Program-made: the position numbers and the translations under genes
Part shown: piece after piece, positions 1 to 8,294 of the stretch
Numbering within the stretch: position 1 is the stretch's first letter
Layout: each line of letters begins with the position of its first letter
Notes under the pieces: generated by a model
What the model was told of the DNA's origin: nothing
Databases searched by the model: none
The model's input: only the letters and a program-made list of their open reading frames with translations
Assembly: GCA_947500825.1 (NCBI GenBank)
Contig: CANMTR010000004.1
Location: 124,001 to 188,000 of the forward strand
DNA length: 64,000 nucleotides
Direction of reading: 5' to 3'
Source: an uncultured Paracoccaceae bacterium
Lineage (GTDB): Bacteria > Pseudomonadota > Alphaproteobacteria > Rhodobacterales > Rhodobacteraceae

Positions 1-2
1 CC

Positions 3-1799
3 ACCTCGGACACCTTCGCCTCGGTTCTGATGGGAATACCGGGCTCGTCGGCAAGCCAGGCGACCGTGCTCGACGGGTTTCCCATGTCGCGCCAGGGTCA
101 GGCCGCGCGCGCGCTCGCGGCGGCCTTCGCCTCGTCCCTGTTCGGGGGTCTCCTGGGGGCCGTGATCCTGACCGGGTTCGTCCTGATCGCCCGGCCTCTG
201 ATCCTGCTCTTCACCTCCGCCGAGCTCTTCATGCTGTCGCTCTTCGGCCTGTCGATGGTGGGTGTGCTGTCCGGCCGCTCCCTTGCCAAGGGCCTGGGCG
301 CCTGCGGGCTGGGCCTGGTGCTGGGGTCCGTCGGCGGGGCTCCCGCCACGGGCGAGTTCCGCATGATCTTCGGCACCGACTACCTTTATGACGGGGTGCC
401 GCTCGTGATCGTGGGCCTCGGTCTCTTCGCGGTGCCCGAAATCGTGGACCTCCTGCGTCGGGATCAGGCCATCTCCTCCGAGGGGGGGCTTGGCGCGGGC
501 TGGTTTGACGGGCTGCGCGACTGGTGGCGCAACCTGTGGCTCAGCCTGCGCTGCGCGAGCCTCGGCACGATCATCGGCGCGATCCCGGGCCTGGGCGGAT
601 CGGTCGTGGACTGGCTGGCCTACGGCCACGCGATGCAGTCCGAGAAGAACACCGAGAACTTCGGCAAGGGCGACGTGCGCGGCGTCATCGCGCCGGAATC
701 GGCCAACAACGCCAAGGAGGGCGGGGGCCTGCTGCCCACGCTGATGTTCGGCATCCCCGGGTCGGGCTCGATGGCCGTGTTCCTGGGGGGCATGGTCCTG
801 ATCGGGATCGAGCCGGGCCCCTCGATGGTGACCACCAACCTCGACGTGACGTACACCATCATCTGGTCCCTGGCGCTGGCCAATGTCATCGGCGCGGGCC
901 TGTGCATCGTGCTCGCCCAGCCCATCGCGCGGCTGACCACGATCCCCTTCCCGCAACTGGCCCCGTTCATGATCGCGGTGATCAGCTTCGCCGCGTTCCA
1001 GGCGACGCGCTCGCTGGCCGATTTGGTCGCGCTCCTCGTGGTGGGCGTGATCGGGGTGTTCATGCGCCGCTTCGGCTGGCCCCGCCCCGCGCTTCTGATC
1101 GGTTTCGTGCTGGCCGCGCAGTCCGAGACGTATCTCTACCAGGCGGTGCAGTTCTACGGCTGGCAGTTCATCCTGCGCCCCGGCTGTCTGATCCTGCTGG
1201 CGCTGATCCTGCTGTCGGTGTGGTACGGGATGCGCAACCGGGTCGACGACAGCGCCCAGGACGAGTTGCGCGCGGATATCGACGACCTGCCCTCCACCGG
1301 CATGGGCGGCCTGCGCACGCGCCTGCCCCAGATCCTCTTCGCGCTGTTCGCGGGCGCGATCTTCGTCATGGCCTTCGCGGATTCGCTTCAGCATTCGTTC
1401 CTGGGGCGGGTGTTTCCCATGGCGATGGCGATCGCGGGCTTCCTGGCGATTTGCCTGCTGCTGTTCCAGCTGGCGACGAACGGAAACCGCCACGGCGTCT
1501 CGCAGGATACCGAGAGCCTCAATGAATACGCCACGGACCCCGGTGCGGGGACGCTCTGGGCCGGGATGGGCTGGATCGCCTCCCTGGTGGCCCTGTCCGC
1601 CCTCGTGGGTTTCTTCGCGGCGATGCTCGTCTTCTTCGTCGTGTTCCTGACGGTTCGGGCGAAGACCGGGCCGGTGAAGACGATCGTTTTGACCGCGGCG
1701 GCGGCGGCCTTCGTGCTGATCCTGTCCGATGCGCTGAACCTGAGATTCCCGGAGGGGCTGCTGCAGGCGTATCTGCGCCTGCCCTGGCCCTTCGGCTGA
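3..1799 (+). CDS. TctA-family tripartite tricarboxylate transporter permease fused to a TctB-like domain (5' end outside window)
   Basis: Large membrane subunit of a tripartite tricarboxylate transporter, which would import a citrate-like acid with a periplasmic binding protein. The frame is open to the left edge; codons from base 3 encode TSDTFASVL before the first in-window Met at base 30, and that Met lies inside the family signature GIPGSS, so the true start is upstream. A second signature, FGIPGSGSMAVFLGG, lies near residue 245 counted from that Met, after AIPGLGG near residue 190. TctA proteins are usually about 500 residues. Here an extra segment of about 150 residues with four hydrophobic helices follows a charged linker near residue 410-430, as expected of the small subunit TctB, so the two membrane subunits look fused. 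prpF starts 13 bases downstream. No binding-protein gene is visible; it may lie to the left. Confidence 0.9.
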   Translation, partial: TSDTFASVLMGIPGSSASQATVLDGFPMSRQGQAARALAAAFASSLFGGLLGAVILTGFVLIARPLILLFTSAELFMLSLFGLSMVGVLSGRSLAKGLGACGLGLVLGSVGGAPATGEFRMIFGTDYLYDGVPLVIVGLGLFAVPEIVDLLRRDQAISSEGGLGAGWFDGLRDWWRNLWLSLRCASLGTIIGAIPGLGGSVVDWLAYGHAMQSEKNTENFGKGDVRGVIAPESANNAKEGGGLLPTLMFGIPGSGSMAVFLGGMVLIGIEPGPSMVTTNLDVTYTIIWSLALANVIGAGLCIVLAQPIARLTTIPFPQLAPFMIAVISFAAFQATRSLADLVALLVVGVIGVFMRRFGWPRPALLIGFVLAAQSETYLYQAVQFYGWQFILRPGCLILLALILLSVWYGMRNRVDDSAQDELRADIDDLPSTGMGGLRTRLPQILFALFAGAIFVMAFADSLQHSFLGRVFPMAMAIAGFLAICLLLFQLATNGNRHGVSQDTESLNEYATDPGAGTLWAGMGWIASLVALSALVGFFAAMLVFFVVFLTVRAKTGPVKTIVLTAAAAAFVLILSDALNLRFPEGLLQAYLRLPWPFG

Positions 1800-1812
1800 T
1801 CGGAGACCGACC

Positions 1813-2904
1813 ATGAAACAGACCGAAATCCCGTTCTTCTTCCTGCGCGGGGGCACTTCCCGTGGCCCCTACATGAACCGCGCCGACCTGCCCGAAGACG
1901 AGGCGACGCTGGCCGAGGTCCTGATCGCGGCCGTGGGCGCGGGGCACCGTCTCAACATCGACGGGATCGGCGGTGGCGCCGCGGTGACGACCAAGGTCGC
2001 GATGCTGTCGCGCTCCGAGGACGAATGGGCCGACATCGACTACTTCTTCGCCCAGGTGGCGGTGGAAGAGCGGCTGGTCGACTTCAAGCCGACCTGCGGC
2101 AACATCCTGTCGGGCGTGGGCCCGGCGGCGATCGAGATGGGCCTGATCGCGCCCCAGGAAGAGGAGACGCGGATCCGCATCCGTGCCGTCAACAGCGGCG
2201 CGCGGGTCGAGGCGGTCGTGTGCACGCCCGGCGGCGCGGTCGAGTACGAGGGCGACGCCGCGATCGACGGGGTGCCCGGCACCGCCGCGCCGGTGATGCT
2301 GAAGTTCCGCGACGTGGTGGGCAACGCCACCGGCGCGCTCCTGCCCACGGGCAACCTGCGCGACGAGATCGACGGGATCGAGGTGACCTGCATAGACGTG
2401 GCCATGCCCATGGTCATCGCGCGTGCCGACGCCTTCGGCCTGAGCGGGTACGAGAGCGCCGCCGAGCTCGATGCGAACCGCGACTTCTACGCCCGGATGG
2501 AGCCGATCCGGATCGAGGCGGGCAGGCGCATGGGGATGGGCGACGTGGCGAAGTCGGTCACGCCGAAGTTCGGCCTGCTCGCGCCCGCCCAGGCCGGCGG
2601 TACCATCGCCGCGCGCTACTTCATGCCGTGGGACGCGCATCCTTCGATGGCGGTGACGGGGGCGCAGTGCATCGCGTCCTGCGCGCTGGTGCCGGGAACG
2701 GTGGCCGACGGCCTCCTGGAGCGGCCGGCACCCGGAGAGGCGATGGTGAAGATCGAGCACGCCTCGGGCCGGATCGACGTGACGGCAAGCTACGGTCTCG
2801 AAGACGGAGAGTTCCGCCTGGAGACGGCGGGCCTCCTGCGCACGGCCCGGCTCCTGGCGAAGGGATCGCTCATGGTTCCGGGATCGGTCTGGTCGCGGGG
2901 ATAG
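1813..2904 (+). CDS. PrpF-family isomerase (aconitate isomerase / 4-oxalomesaconate tautomerase type)
   Basis: A 363-residue protein of the PrpF family (diaminopimelate-epimerase fold), whose members move a double bond or proton in unsaturated tricarboxylates such as aconitate, methylaconitate or oxalomesaconate. The N-terminal FLRGGTSRGPYM signature is present near residues 10-21, followed by IDGIGGG near residue 49 and PTCGNILSGVGP near residues 94-105, whose Cys fits one catalytic thiol; CIASCAL near residue 290 lies in the second half. A GGAGA ribosome site lies just upstream of the ATG. It follows the tricarboxylate transporter by 13 bases and faces the tcu operon, so a tricarballylate/aconitate role is the best inference. 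4-Oxalomesaconate tautomerase (GalD) is the main alternative and cannot be told apart from sequence alone. Confidence 0.82.
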   Translation: MKQTEIPFFFLRGGTSRGPYMNRADLPEDEATLAEVLIAAVGAGHRLNIDGIGGGAAVTTKVAMLSRSEDEWADIDYFFAQVAVEERLVDFKPTCGNILSGVGPAAIEMGLIAPQEEETRIRIRAVNSGARVEAVVCTPGGAVEYEGDAAIDGVPGTAAPVMLKFRDVVGNATGALLPTGNLRDEIDGIEVTCIDVAMPMVIARADAFGLSGYESAAELDANRDFYARMEPIRIEAGRRMGMGDVAKSVTPKFGLLAPAQAGGTIAARYFMPWDAHPSMAVTGAQCIASCALVPGTVADGLLERPAPGEAMVKIEHASGRIDVTASYGLEDGEFRLETAGLLRTARLLAKGSLMVPGSVWSRG

Positions 2905-2911
2905 AGTAGGC

Positions 2912-3862
2912 TCACAGCGTCCGGACGGGCCGTCCCGTCCGGAACGCGGCGACCGCCTCCGCCGTCTCGGCGTAGAAGAGTTGCCATGTGGCCTTGGTGA
3001 CGTATCCCAGATGCGGGGTCAGAAGAAGCCTCGGTCCGAACCGGCGTTGTGCCCCGCGCCAGGGATCGTCCGTGGGCAGGGGCTCGTCCTCGAACACGTC
3101 GATGGCGGCGCGGGCGGCGGGGTCTCGGTCCAGCCAGTCGAAGAGGGCCGTGCGGTCGAGAAGGCCCGCGCGGGACGTGTTGACCACGAGCGCGCCGGGG
3201 GGCAGCGCCGAGAAGGTCCGCGCGCCGACCAGCCCTCGTGTGGTTTTTGACAGGACCATGTGCAGACTGAGGACGTCCGAGCGGGCGGCAAGCGCCGTCA
3301 GGTCGGGTGCGAACGCGGCGCCGCCCTCGGCCGCGCGGGCCTCGGTCAGGTGCGGCGACCATGCTGCGACCTCGGAGCCGAAGGCGCCGGTGAGCCGCGC
3401 CACTTGGCTGCCGACATTGCCCAGACCCACGAGGCCCACGCGCAGATCGGCCAGGTCGCGCCCGGGAGGGCCCTGGAACCCGCCCGCCACGAGCCGTGCG
3501 GACTCTTCCCCGATCCGACGGGACTGGTGCAGGATCAGTGCCAGCGTCAGCTCCGAGGTGGACGTCTTGCGCGAACGGGTGCCGGAGACGACGATGCCGC
3601 GGGCGCGTGCCGCCTCCACGTCGATGGACAGGTTCCGCGCCCCGGTGGTGACGATCAGGCGCAACTTGGGCAGGGCGTCGATCAGCGTGGCGGGAAACGG
3701 CGTCCGCTCGCGCATGAGGCAGACCGCCTCGAAGGGCGGGAGCCGACGCGCCAGATCCGCGGCCGGGATCGGGTCGGTGAAGATCTCGACCTCGCCCAAG
3801 GCGTCCCAGTCCGCCATGTCGCGGGCCACGCCCGCCCAGTCGTCAAGAACGGCGATCCGCAT
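2912..3862 (-). CDS. D-2-hydroxyacid dehydrogenase family protein
   Basis: A 316-residue NAD(P)-dependent D-isomer 2-hydroxyacid dehydrogenase. The Rossmann fingerprint GLVGLGNVGSQVA lies near residues 143-155. The catalytic set is visible: Arg in NTSRAGLLD, Glu in FEDEPLP and His in LTPHLGYVT. It is the last gene of the minus-strand tcuA-tcuB-abrB operon and its first 20 bases overlap the end of abrB, so translation is probably coupled. Its stop lies 7 bases from the stop of the convergent prpF. Family members reduce 2-keto acids or oxidise D-hydroxyacids; the substrate is unknown, but the context suggests a tricarboxylate or a breakdown product. Confidence 0.88.
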   Translation of the reverse strand: MRIAVLDDWAGVARDMADWDALGEVEIFTDPIPAADLARRLPPFEAVCLMRERTPFPATLIDALPKLRLIVTTGARNLSIDVEAARARGIVVSGTRSRKTSTSELTLALILHQSRRIGEESARLVAGGFQGPPGRDLADLRVGLVGLGNVGSQVARLTGAFGSEVAAWSPHLTEARAAEGGAAFAPDLTALAARSDVLSLHMVLSKTTRGLVGARTFSALPPGALVVNTSRAGLLDRTALFDWLDRDPAARAAIDVFEDEPLPTDDPWRGAQRRFGPRLLLTPHLGYVTKATWQLFYAETAEAVAAFRTGRPVRTL

Positions 3863-4904
3863 CGGGTTTCTCCCATTTAAAGAGATGGCCGACGATGGGC
3901 GCGCCGATGATCACCACGACGATCCGCAGGACGTGGTGGGTTACGACAAAGGCAAGATCGGCCCCGGCGATGATGGTGAGCACGGCCATTTCCGCCTGTC
4001 CACCCGGTGCGAAGGACAGCAGCGCCTCAAGCGGGGGCGCCCAGCCCATCGTCGCGGCGATCTCCGCGAAGGCCAGCGCGCAGAGCCCGATGATGACACA
4101 AAAGGTTGACCCCGCCAGGACGTCGACGCGAAGCTCCCGCCAGGTGACGCCCATGTACTTGGCCCCGATGGAGGTTCCGATGAAGAACTGCGCGGCCAGG
4201 ATTGCCACCGCCGGCGGGCGGTTGTGCAGCAGGTCGCCCAGGCTGAACGCGGTGGCCAGGATCATGGGTCCCAGGATCGAAGCCCCGAAGAGGCCCAGCC
4301 GAACGCCTCCGCGCCAGCCCACGAGCGCCGCCACAATCATCAGGGCGATCTCCACCGGGGGCACGTCCAGCACCGGCTTGCCCGGCGGCGCGTCCAGCGT
4401 CTGGTCGAAGAAGTGGAGGATGAGGAACGGCACGAGCGTGACGATCACCAGCACACGGGTGGCGTGGATCAGCGCCAGGGCGCGCAGATCTGCTCCGGCT
4501 TCCTCGCCGAAGATCACCATGTCCTGAAAGCCGCCGGGCATCGCGGCGTAGAAGCTCGTCGGTCCGTCGAAGCCGCAGACCCGGCGGAAGAACGGATAGC
4601 CGACCAGGCCGATCACCGCGACATAGGGCACCACGAGCGCGACCGAAAAGGCCATCCCGGGCAGGCGCGTGAGCAGCTCGGGCGTGATCGCCGCGCCGAC
4701 CGCCACGCCCAAGATCGTGCGCATCCCCGTCCCGACCCGCCCCATGTCGCGCATCTCCACACCGAGGAGCGCAGCCGCCAGACAGGCGAAGAGCGGCCCC
4801 AGCAGGAAGGGGATCGGTAGTGCCAGGAGGTGGAAGATCCCGACCCCTGCGGCCGCGATCGCGATCGTGAGGGCCTGGCCGCCGCGGCGGCCGAGCTCAG
4901 GCAT
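3843..4904 (-). CDS. AbrB-family membrane protein
   Basis: A 353-residue polytopic membrane protein of the AbrB family, historically misnamed ammonia monooxygenase regulator. The sequence shows two homologous halves. Each has a glycine-rich repeat of the type seen here as AMPGGFQDMVIFG near residue 150 and FAPGGQAEMAVL near residue 305, which is typical of the family's internal duplication. About ten hydrophobic helices are visible. The gene overlaps tcuB by 8 bases upstream and the dehydrogenase by 20 bases downstream. AbrB proteins often occur beside TctABC and tricarboxylate catabolism genes and are suspected organic-acid transporters; a transport or export role is inference. Confidence 0.85.
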   Translation of the reverse strand: MPELGRRGGQALTIAIAAAGVGIFHLLALPIPFLLGPLFACLAAALLGVEMRDMGRVGTGMRTILGVAVGAAITPELLTRLPGMAFSVALVVPYVAVIGLVGYPFFRRVCGFDGPTSFYAAMPGGFQDMVIFGEEAGADLRALALIHATRVLVIVTLVPFLILHFFDQTLDAPPGKPVLDVPPVEIALMIVAALVGWRGGVRLGLFGASILGPMILATAFSLGDLLHNRPPAVAILAAQFFIGTSIGAKYMGVTWRELRVDVLAGSTFCVIIGLCALAFAEIAATMGWAPPLEALLSFAPGGQAEMAVLTIIAGADLAFVVTHHVLRIVVVIIGAPIVGHLFKWEKPDADRRS

Positions 4905-6024
4905 GCTGGTGTTCCACGGCGCCCCGCCGCTCCCGCTCGAAACGGGCGAGCGCGAGGTAGCGGTATATGCCGTGGACGAACTTGCCGTAGGGCGCGGTGA
5001 GGAACAGGGTCATGACGACGCCCAGATGCACCGCGAGCAGGATGCCCATGAGCGGCGTCGCGCGCAGAAAGAGCAGCAGTAGGCCCGTCAGGCCGGTGCC
5101 GAAGAGCATGGCAATGAAGGCGGTGTCCATTCCGAACCGGGTCTCGTCGCGCACGTCGCGGTACTGACGCAGCTTGGCGCGCAGAAGCCCGACCGTCCCA
5201 GCCACGAGGGCGATGCCGCCCACCGTGCCCAGCACCACGGGCAGGTCCCACCAGGCATAGGGCGCTTCGCGGCCGAAGAGGTAGTGATAGAGCGTGCCCG
5301 ATGAGGTCGACGCGAAGCACAGCAGGAAGCCGTAGAACGTGAGGTGGTGCCACAGCTTGCGGTTGTCGCTGGTCTGTTCGTCGGCGTTCATGCACCCGTC
5401 GCCGCCCCCGTCGAGATAGGTCAGGCGTCCCGCGTCGTGGCCAGCGCGAGCATAATCGATGCCCGCCTGATCGGCGCCGTCGCTCATGTCGCGGGCCGAG
5501 ATGTCGCGCCAGAAGGCCCGCCCGCTCATGGTGATCGCGAGGACCGCGAACAGGAAGGCGGGCCCGAAAAGCGCCACCATGACATTGTGCGGCATGAGCG
5601 CGTAGAAGTTCTCGGGCGAGGTATGGGCCGAAAACATCGCACCCGCCCCGTTCCAAACGAAGGTGCCAATCAGGAACAGGGTCACGAAGGCCGCGCAGGC
5701 CAACCCGATCCACAGCCCGTTGCGCCGGAAGACCGGCTGCAGGGCGGCTGGCCAGGTGTATTGCGCGTAGCTGTCGTTTCGCACCTGGGCCAGGACCTTG
5801 GGCACGTTGACCGCGAATTCGTGCGGCGGTGCGAACTGGCAATCATGGTAGCACGCGGTGCAATTGTGGCACAGGTTGGCGAGGTAGTTCAGGTCGGCGT
5901 CCGCGAAGCTGCGCCGCATCTCCATCGCGGGGAAAACAGCGCAGAGCCCCTCGCAGTAGCGGCAGGAGTTGCAGACCGTCATCAGGCGGTCGGCCTCGGC
6001 GAGGGCGGCTGTCTTATGTTCCAT
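4897..6024 (-). CDS. tcuB: Tricarballylate utilization protein TcuB (Fe-S/heme membrane electron carrier)
   Basis: A 375-residue partner of TcuA. TcuB reoxidises the reduced flavin of tricarballylate dehydrogenase and passes electrons to the membrane quinone pool. The N-terminus has two 4Fe-4S motifs: Cys18, Cys21, Cys24, Cys28 (CNSCRYCEGLC) and Cys52, Cys55, Cys58, Cys62 (CHNCTACYHDC). The rest is a membrane region of about six helices with several His that could bind heme. Its start overlaps the end of tcuA by 11 bases and its end overlaps abrB by 8 bases, so these genes form one coupled operon. Confidence 0.92.
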   Translation of the reverse strand: MEHKTAALAEADRLMTVCNSCRYCEGLCAVFPAMEMRRSFADADLNYLANLCHNCTACYHDCQFAPPHEFAVNVPKVLAQVRNDSYAQYTWPAALQPVFRRNGLWIGLACAAFVTLFLIGTFVWNGAGAMFSAHTSPENFYALMPHNVMVALFGPAFLFAVLAITMSGRAFWRDISARDMSDGADQAGIDYARAGHDAGRLTYLDGGGDGCMNADEQTSDNRKLWHHLTFYGFLLCFASTSSGTLYHYLFGREAPYAWWDLPVVLGTVGGIALVAGTVGLLRAKLRQYRDVRDETRFGMDTAFIAMLFGTGLTGLLLLFLRATPLMGILLAVHLGVVMTLFLTAPYGKFVHGIYRYLALARFERERRGAVEHQHA

Positions 6025-7429
6025 GGCGCGCGGCCTCCTGTCCAGCGATGCGTCCGAAGACGGCTCCGATCGTCATGCCGATCCCGGCGGCATACCCTTG
6101 TCCGAGGACGTTGCCCGCCATGATCTCCCCGGCGGCGAACATGTTGTCGGACGGCGTGTTGTTGCCGTCGCCCATCAGGATGCGAGCCTCGGCGTCCACC
6201 TTCACGCCCAGATAGGTGAAGGTGATCCCCGGCCGGACGGGATAGGCGTAGTAGGGGGGCGTTTCGATCTTTTGCGCCCAGTTGCTCTTGCCGACCTCGA
6301 GACCCTCCGTGCGGTTGCCGTCGGGCTCGGTGTGGTTGAAGGGGAAGCCGCCGACGACGGCTGCATTGAACTCCTCCACGGTGGCGGTGAACTTCACCGG
6401 GTCGAGCTCCAGCTTCTCCGCCAGCTCCGGCAGCGTTCCGGCCTCTATCGGGGGAAACAGCGAGGGCATGAAGCGGTTGAGGTTGGGCGCGTCGAAGACG
6501 ACGTATGCGATCTGTCCGGGCTGCTGCGCGATGAGACGGCCCCAGATCGCGTACCGCTTGGGCCAGATGTCCTCGCCCTCGTCGTAGAAGCGTTCGCAGT
6601 CGCGGTTCATGACCACGCCGAAGACGACGCAATCCAGCCGGGTGATGATGCCGCCGTCGAACTTGGGCGCGCGAGCGTCGATCGCTACGGCGTGGCACTG
6701 GGTGGGGTCCCCGATCTGCTGCATCCCGCTGTCGAGGAGCATCCGAGTGACCGTTCCGCGGTTGTAGGGAGCGCCGCGGATCAGGAAGTTGTCGGCCTTC
6801 TCGCCCCAACCTTCCTTCAGCCATTCGATATTGGCTTCGAAACCGCCGCAGGCGGCGACGAAGTTGGCTGCCTCGATCCGATGGTCCTGCCCCTCGCGAC
6901 GCACCGTGGCGGCACGGAACGTCCGTTCCTCGATATCGAGCGCCACGACCTCGGTGTCGTAGAGGATCTCGACACCGAGACGCTCGGCGGTCTCGTAGAG
7001 CGAGTTCAGCATCGAGCGCCCCCCGCCCAGGAAGAACGAGTTGGTCCGCCCGAGGCTGAGCGTGCCGCCCAGGGAGGGCTGGAAGCGCACCCCCTGCTCC
7101 TGGATCCAGTCCAGCATCGACTTGGACTGGGTGATCATGTGCCGCGACAGCGCCTCGTCGGTGTTTCCGCCGGTGACCCGCATCAAGTCGTCGAAGAACT
7201 CGTCCTCGGTATAGGGCCCGGTGAGCGTTTCGGTGGCATGGTCGTGGGCGCAGCGCATGTTGCGGGTGTGGCGGGTGTTGCCGCCGCGGTAGAACCTGGG
7301 CGCAGCCTCGACCACGAGGACGGAGCGGCCCGCGCGTCGCGCGGCGATGGCTGCACAGAGCGCGGCATTGCCGCCGCCTGCAACGAGAACATCCCATGGC
7401 CCGGAGAGATTGGAAGACATCTTCGGCAT
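6014..7429 (-). CDS. tcuA: FAD-dependent tricarballylate dehydrogenase TcuA
   Basis: A 471-residue flavoprotein of the fumarate reductase/succinate dehydrogenase type. It oxidises tricarballylate to cis-aconitate, which enters the citric acid cycle. The FAD-binding fingerprint VAGGGNAALCAA is close to the N-terminus, and the C-terminal region has the second FAD motif, GEIMAGNVLGQGYAAG. I start at the ATG at 7429 because AGGAGG sits 4 bases upstream (minus strand, 7434-7439). A longer reading from 7459 adds 10 residues that precede this site and look unlike the family; the ATG at 7420 is also possible. First gene of the minus-strand operon, divergent from a GntR regulator. Confidence 0.92.
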   Translation of the reverse strand: MPKMSSNLSGPWDVLVAGGGNAALCAAIAARRAGRSVLVVEAAPRFYRGGNTRHTRNMRCAHDHATETLTGPYTEDEFFDDLMRVTGGNTDEALSRHMITQSKSMLDWIQEQGVRFQPSLGGTLSLGRTNSFFLGGGRSMLNSLYETAERLGVEILYDTEVVALDIEERTFRAATVRREGQDHRIEAANFVAACGGFEANIEWLKEGWGEKADNFLIRGAPYNRGTVTRMLLDSGMQQIGDPTQCHAVAIDARAPKFDGGIITRLDCVVFGVVMNRDCERFYDEGEDIWPKRYAIWGRLIAQQPGQIAYVVFDAPNLNRFMPSLFPPIEAGTLPELAEKLELDPVKFTATVEEFNAAVVGGFPFNHTEPDGNRTEGLEVGKSNWAQKIETPPYYAYPVRPGITFTYLGVKVDAEARILMGDGNNTPSDNMFAAGEIMAGNVLGQGYAAGIGMTIGAVFGRIAGQEAARHGT

Positions 7430-7450
7430 TGTTCCTCCTGCGTCGCACTT

Positions 7451-7479
7451 TGCATACAAACGGATGCAGTACTATACAA
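7451..7479. promoter_or_regulatory. Candidate GntR operator pair in the tcuA/gntR divergent region
   Basis: The 94-base gap between tcuA and the divergent GntR gene contains an inverted repeat, TGCAT (7451-7455) with ATGCA (7464-7468). It also contains two direct copies of ATACAA (7454-7459 and 7474-7479) exactly 20 bases apart, two helical turns on the same face. GntR/FCD regulators commonly bind short TNGTNNNACNA-like or GTATAC-like half-sites next to their own gene. That the neighbouring regulator binds here is inference. Confidence 0.4.
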
Positions 7480-7523
7480 GCCCCCTGACCGATGATAGCG
7501 CTTGCGCAACGGCTCGGAGGCAC

Positions 7524-8198
7524 ATGGTGAACGACACGGACATAGGCGCGCGCATCTCGCTTCCGGCCACGGGGAGCCGGGGGCAGGCCGTGTTCGAAGC
7601 CCTGCGCCAGGCGGTCCGCGATGGGCTCCTGCGCCCCGGGACGCCTCTCAGGGAAGAGCAGGTGGCGGTTTGGTTCGAGGTCAGCCGCACGCCGGTACGC
7701 GAGGCCTTCGCGAGGCTGGTGGGCCGCTCGCTGCTCGAACATGCCGGCGGCCGGGGTCTGGTGGTCCGCAGCCTGCGGAAATCGGAGGTCTACGAGCTCT
7801 ATGCCATGCGCGAGGTGCTCGAGGGCACGGCGGCGGGCTTTGCCGCCGCCCATGCGGGCCGCGCCGAGATCGAGGCGCTTGAGCAGCACCATGCGCGGTT
7901 CAAGGCGCTGGGCTGCACGGACGTGGAGGGTGCCGTCGCGGTCAACCGCGCGTTCCACCGCGCGATCCTGGAGGCCGCGCGCAACAGGTATCTCGACGCC
8001 GCCTTCGACGACATCGCCGACGGCATTGCGCTTCTGGGGAAGACCACGCTCAAGGACCCCGGGCGCCATGCCCTGGCCATCGCCGAACATGGCCGCGTCC
8101 TCGACGCGATCCGCTCGCGGGATTCCGCCGGTGCCGAGGCGGAGGCGCGGGCCCATATCCGCGCCGCCTTGCGCACGCGCCAGGCCGCCTATGGCTGA
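7524..8198 (+). CDS. GntR-family (FCD domain) transcriptional regulator
   Basis: A 224-residue regulator with an N-terminal winged helix-turn-helix (LREEQVAVWFEVSRTPVREAF near residues 38-58) and a C-terminal all-helical FCD ligand-binding domain. In FCD domains acidic and His residues bind a metal and a small acid; here the His of AFHRAIL and AEHGRVLD fit that pattern. An upstream extension to 7347 is open but overlaps tcuA. I choose ATG 7524 because CGGAGG lies just before it; GTG at 7527 would give a better spacing. It is divergent from the tcu operon and precedes a dehydrogenase gene, so it probably controls one or both in response to a tricarboxylate or related acid. Confidence 0.85.
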   Translation: MVNDTDIGARISLPATGSRGQAVFEALRQAVRDGLLRPGTPLREEQVAVWFEVSRTPVREAFARLVGRSLLEHAGGRGLVVRSLRKSEVYELYAMREVLEGTAAGFAAAHAGRAEIEALEQHHARFKALGCTDVEGAVAVNRAFHRAILEAARNRYLDAAFDDIADGIALLGKTTLKDPGRHALAIAEHGRVLDAIRSRDSAGAEAEARAHIRAALRTRQAAYG

Positions 8199-8246
8199 GG
8201 CGGGCGAAAGGCGCGGCCGTTCGATGAGGAAAAGGAGAGGACACCG

Positions 8247-8294
8247 ATGATCGCCACGACGTCGAACGGAGGCGCGCTCCGATGGCTTCTCTGA
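8247..8294 (+). CDS. Possible 15-codon leader peptide ahead of the Ldh-family gene
   Basis: A short open frame (MIATTSNGGALRWLL) is preceded by a strong ribosome site, GGAGAGG at 8234-8240, six bases before its ATG. Its TGA (8292-8294) lies 10 bases inside the next gene, which starts at 8282 in another frame behind its own GGAGG. The arrangement would couple translation of the two frames. It may equally be a chance product of a tandem ribosome site. It has no recognisable domain. Confidence 0.3.
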   Translation: MIATTSNGGALRWLL

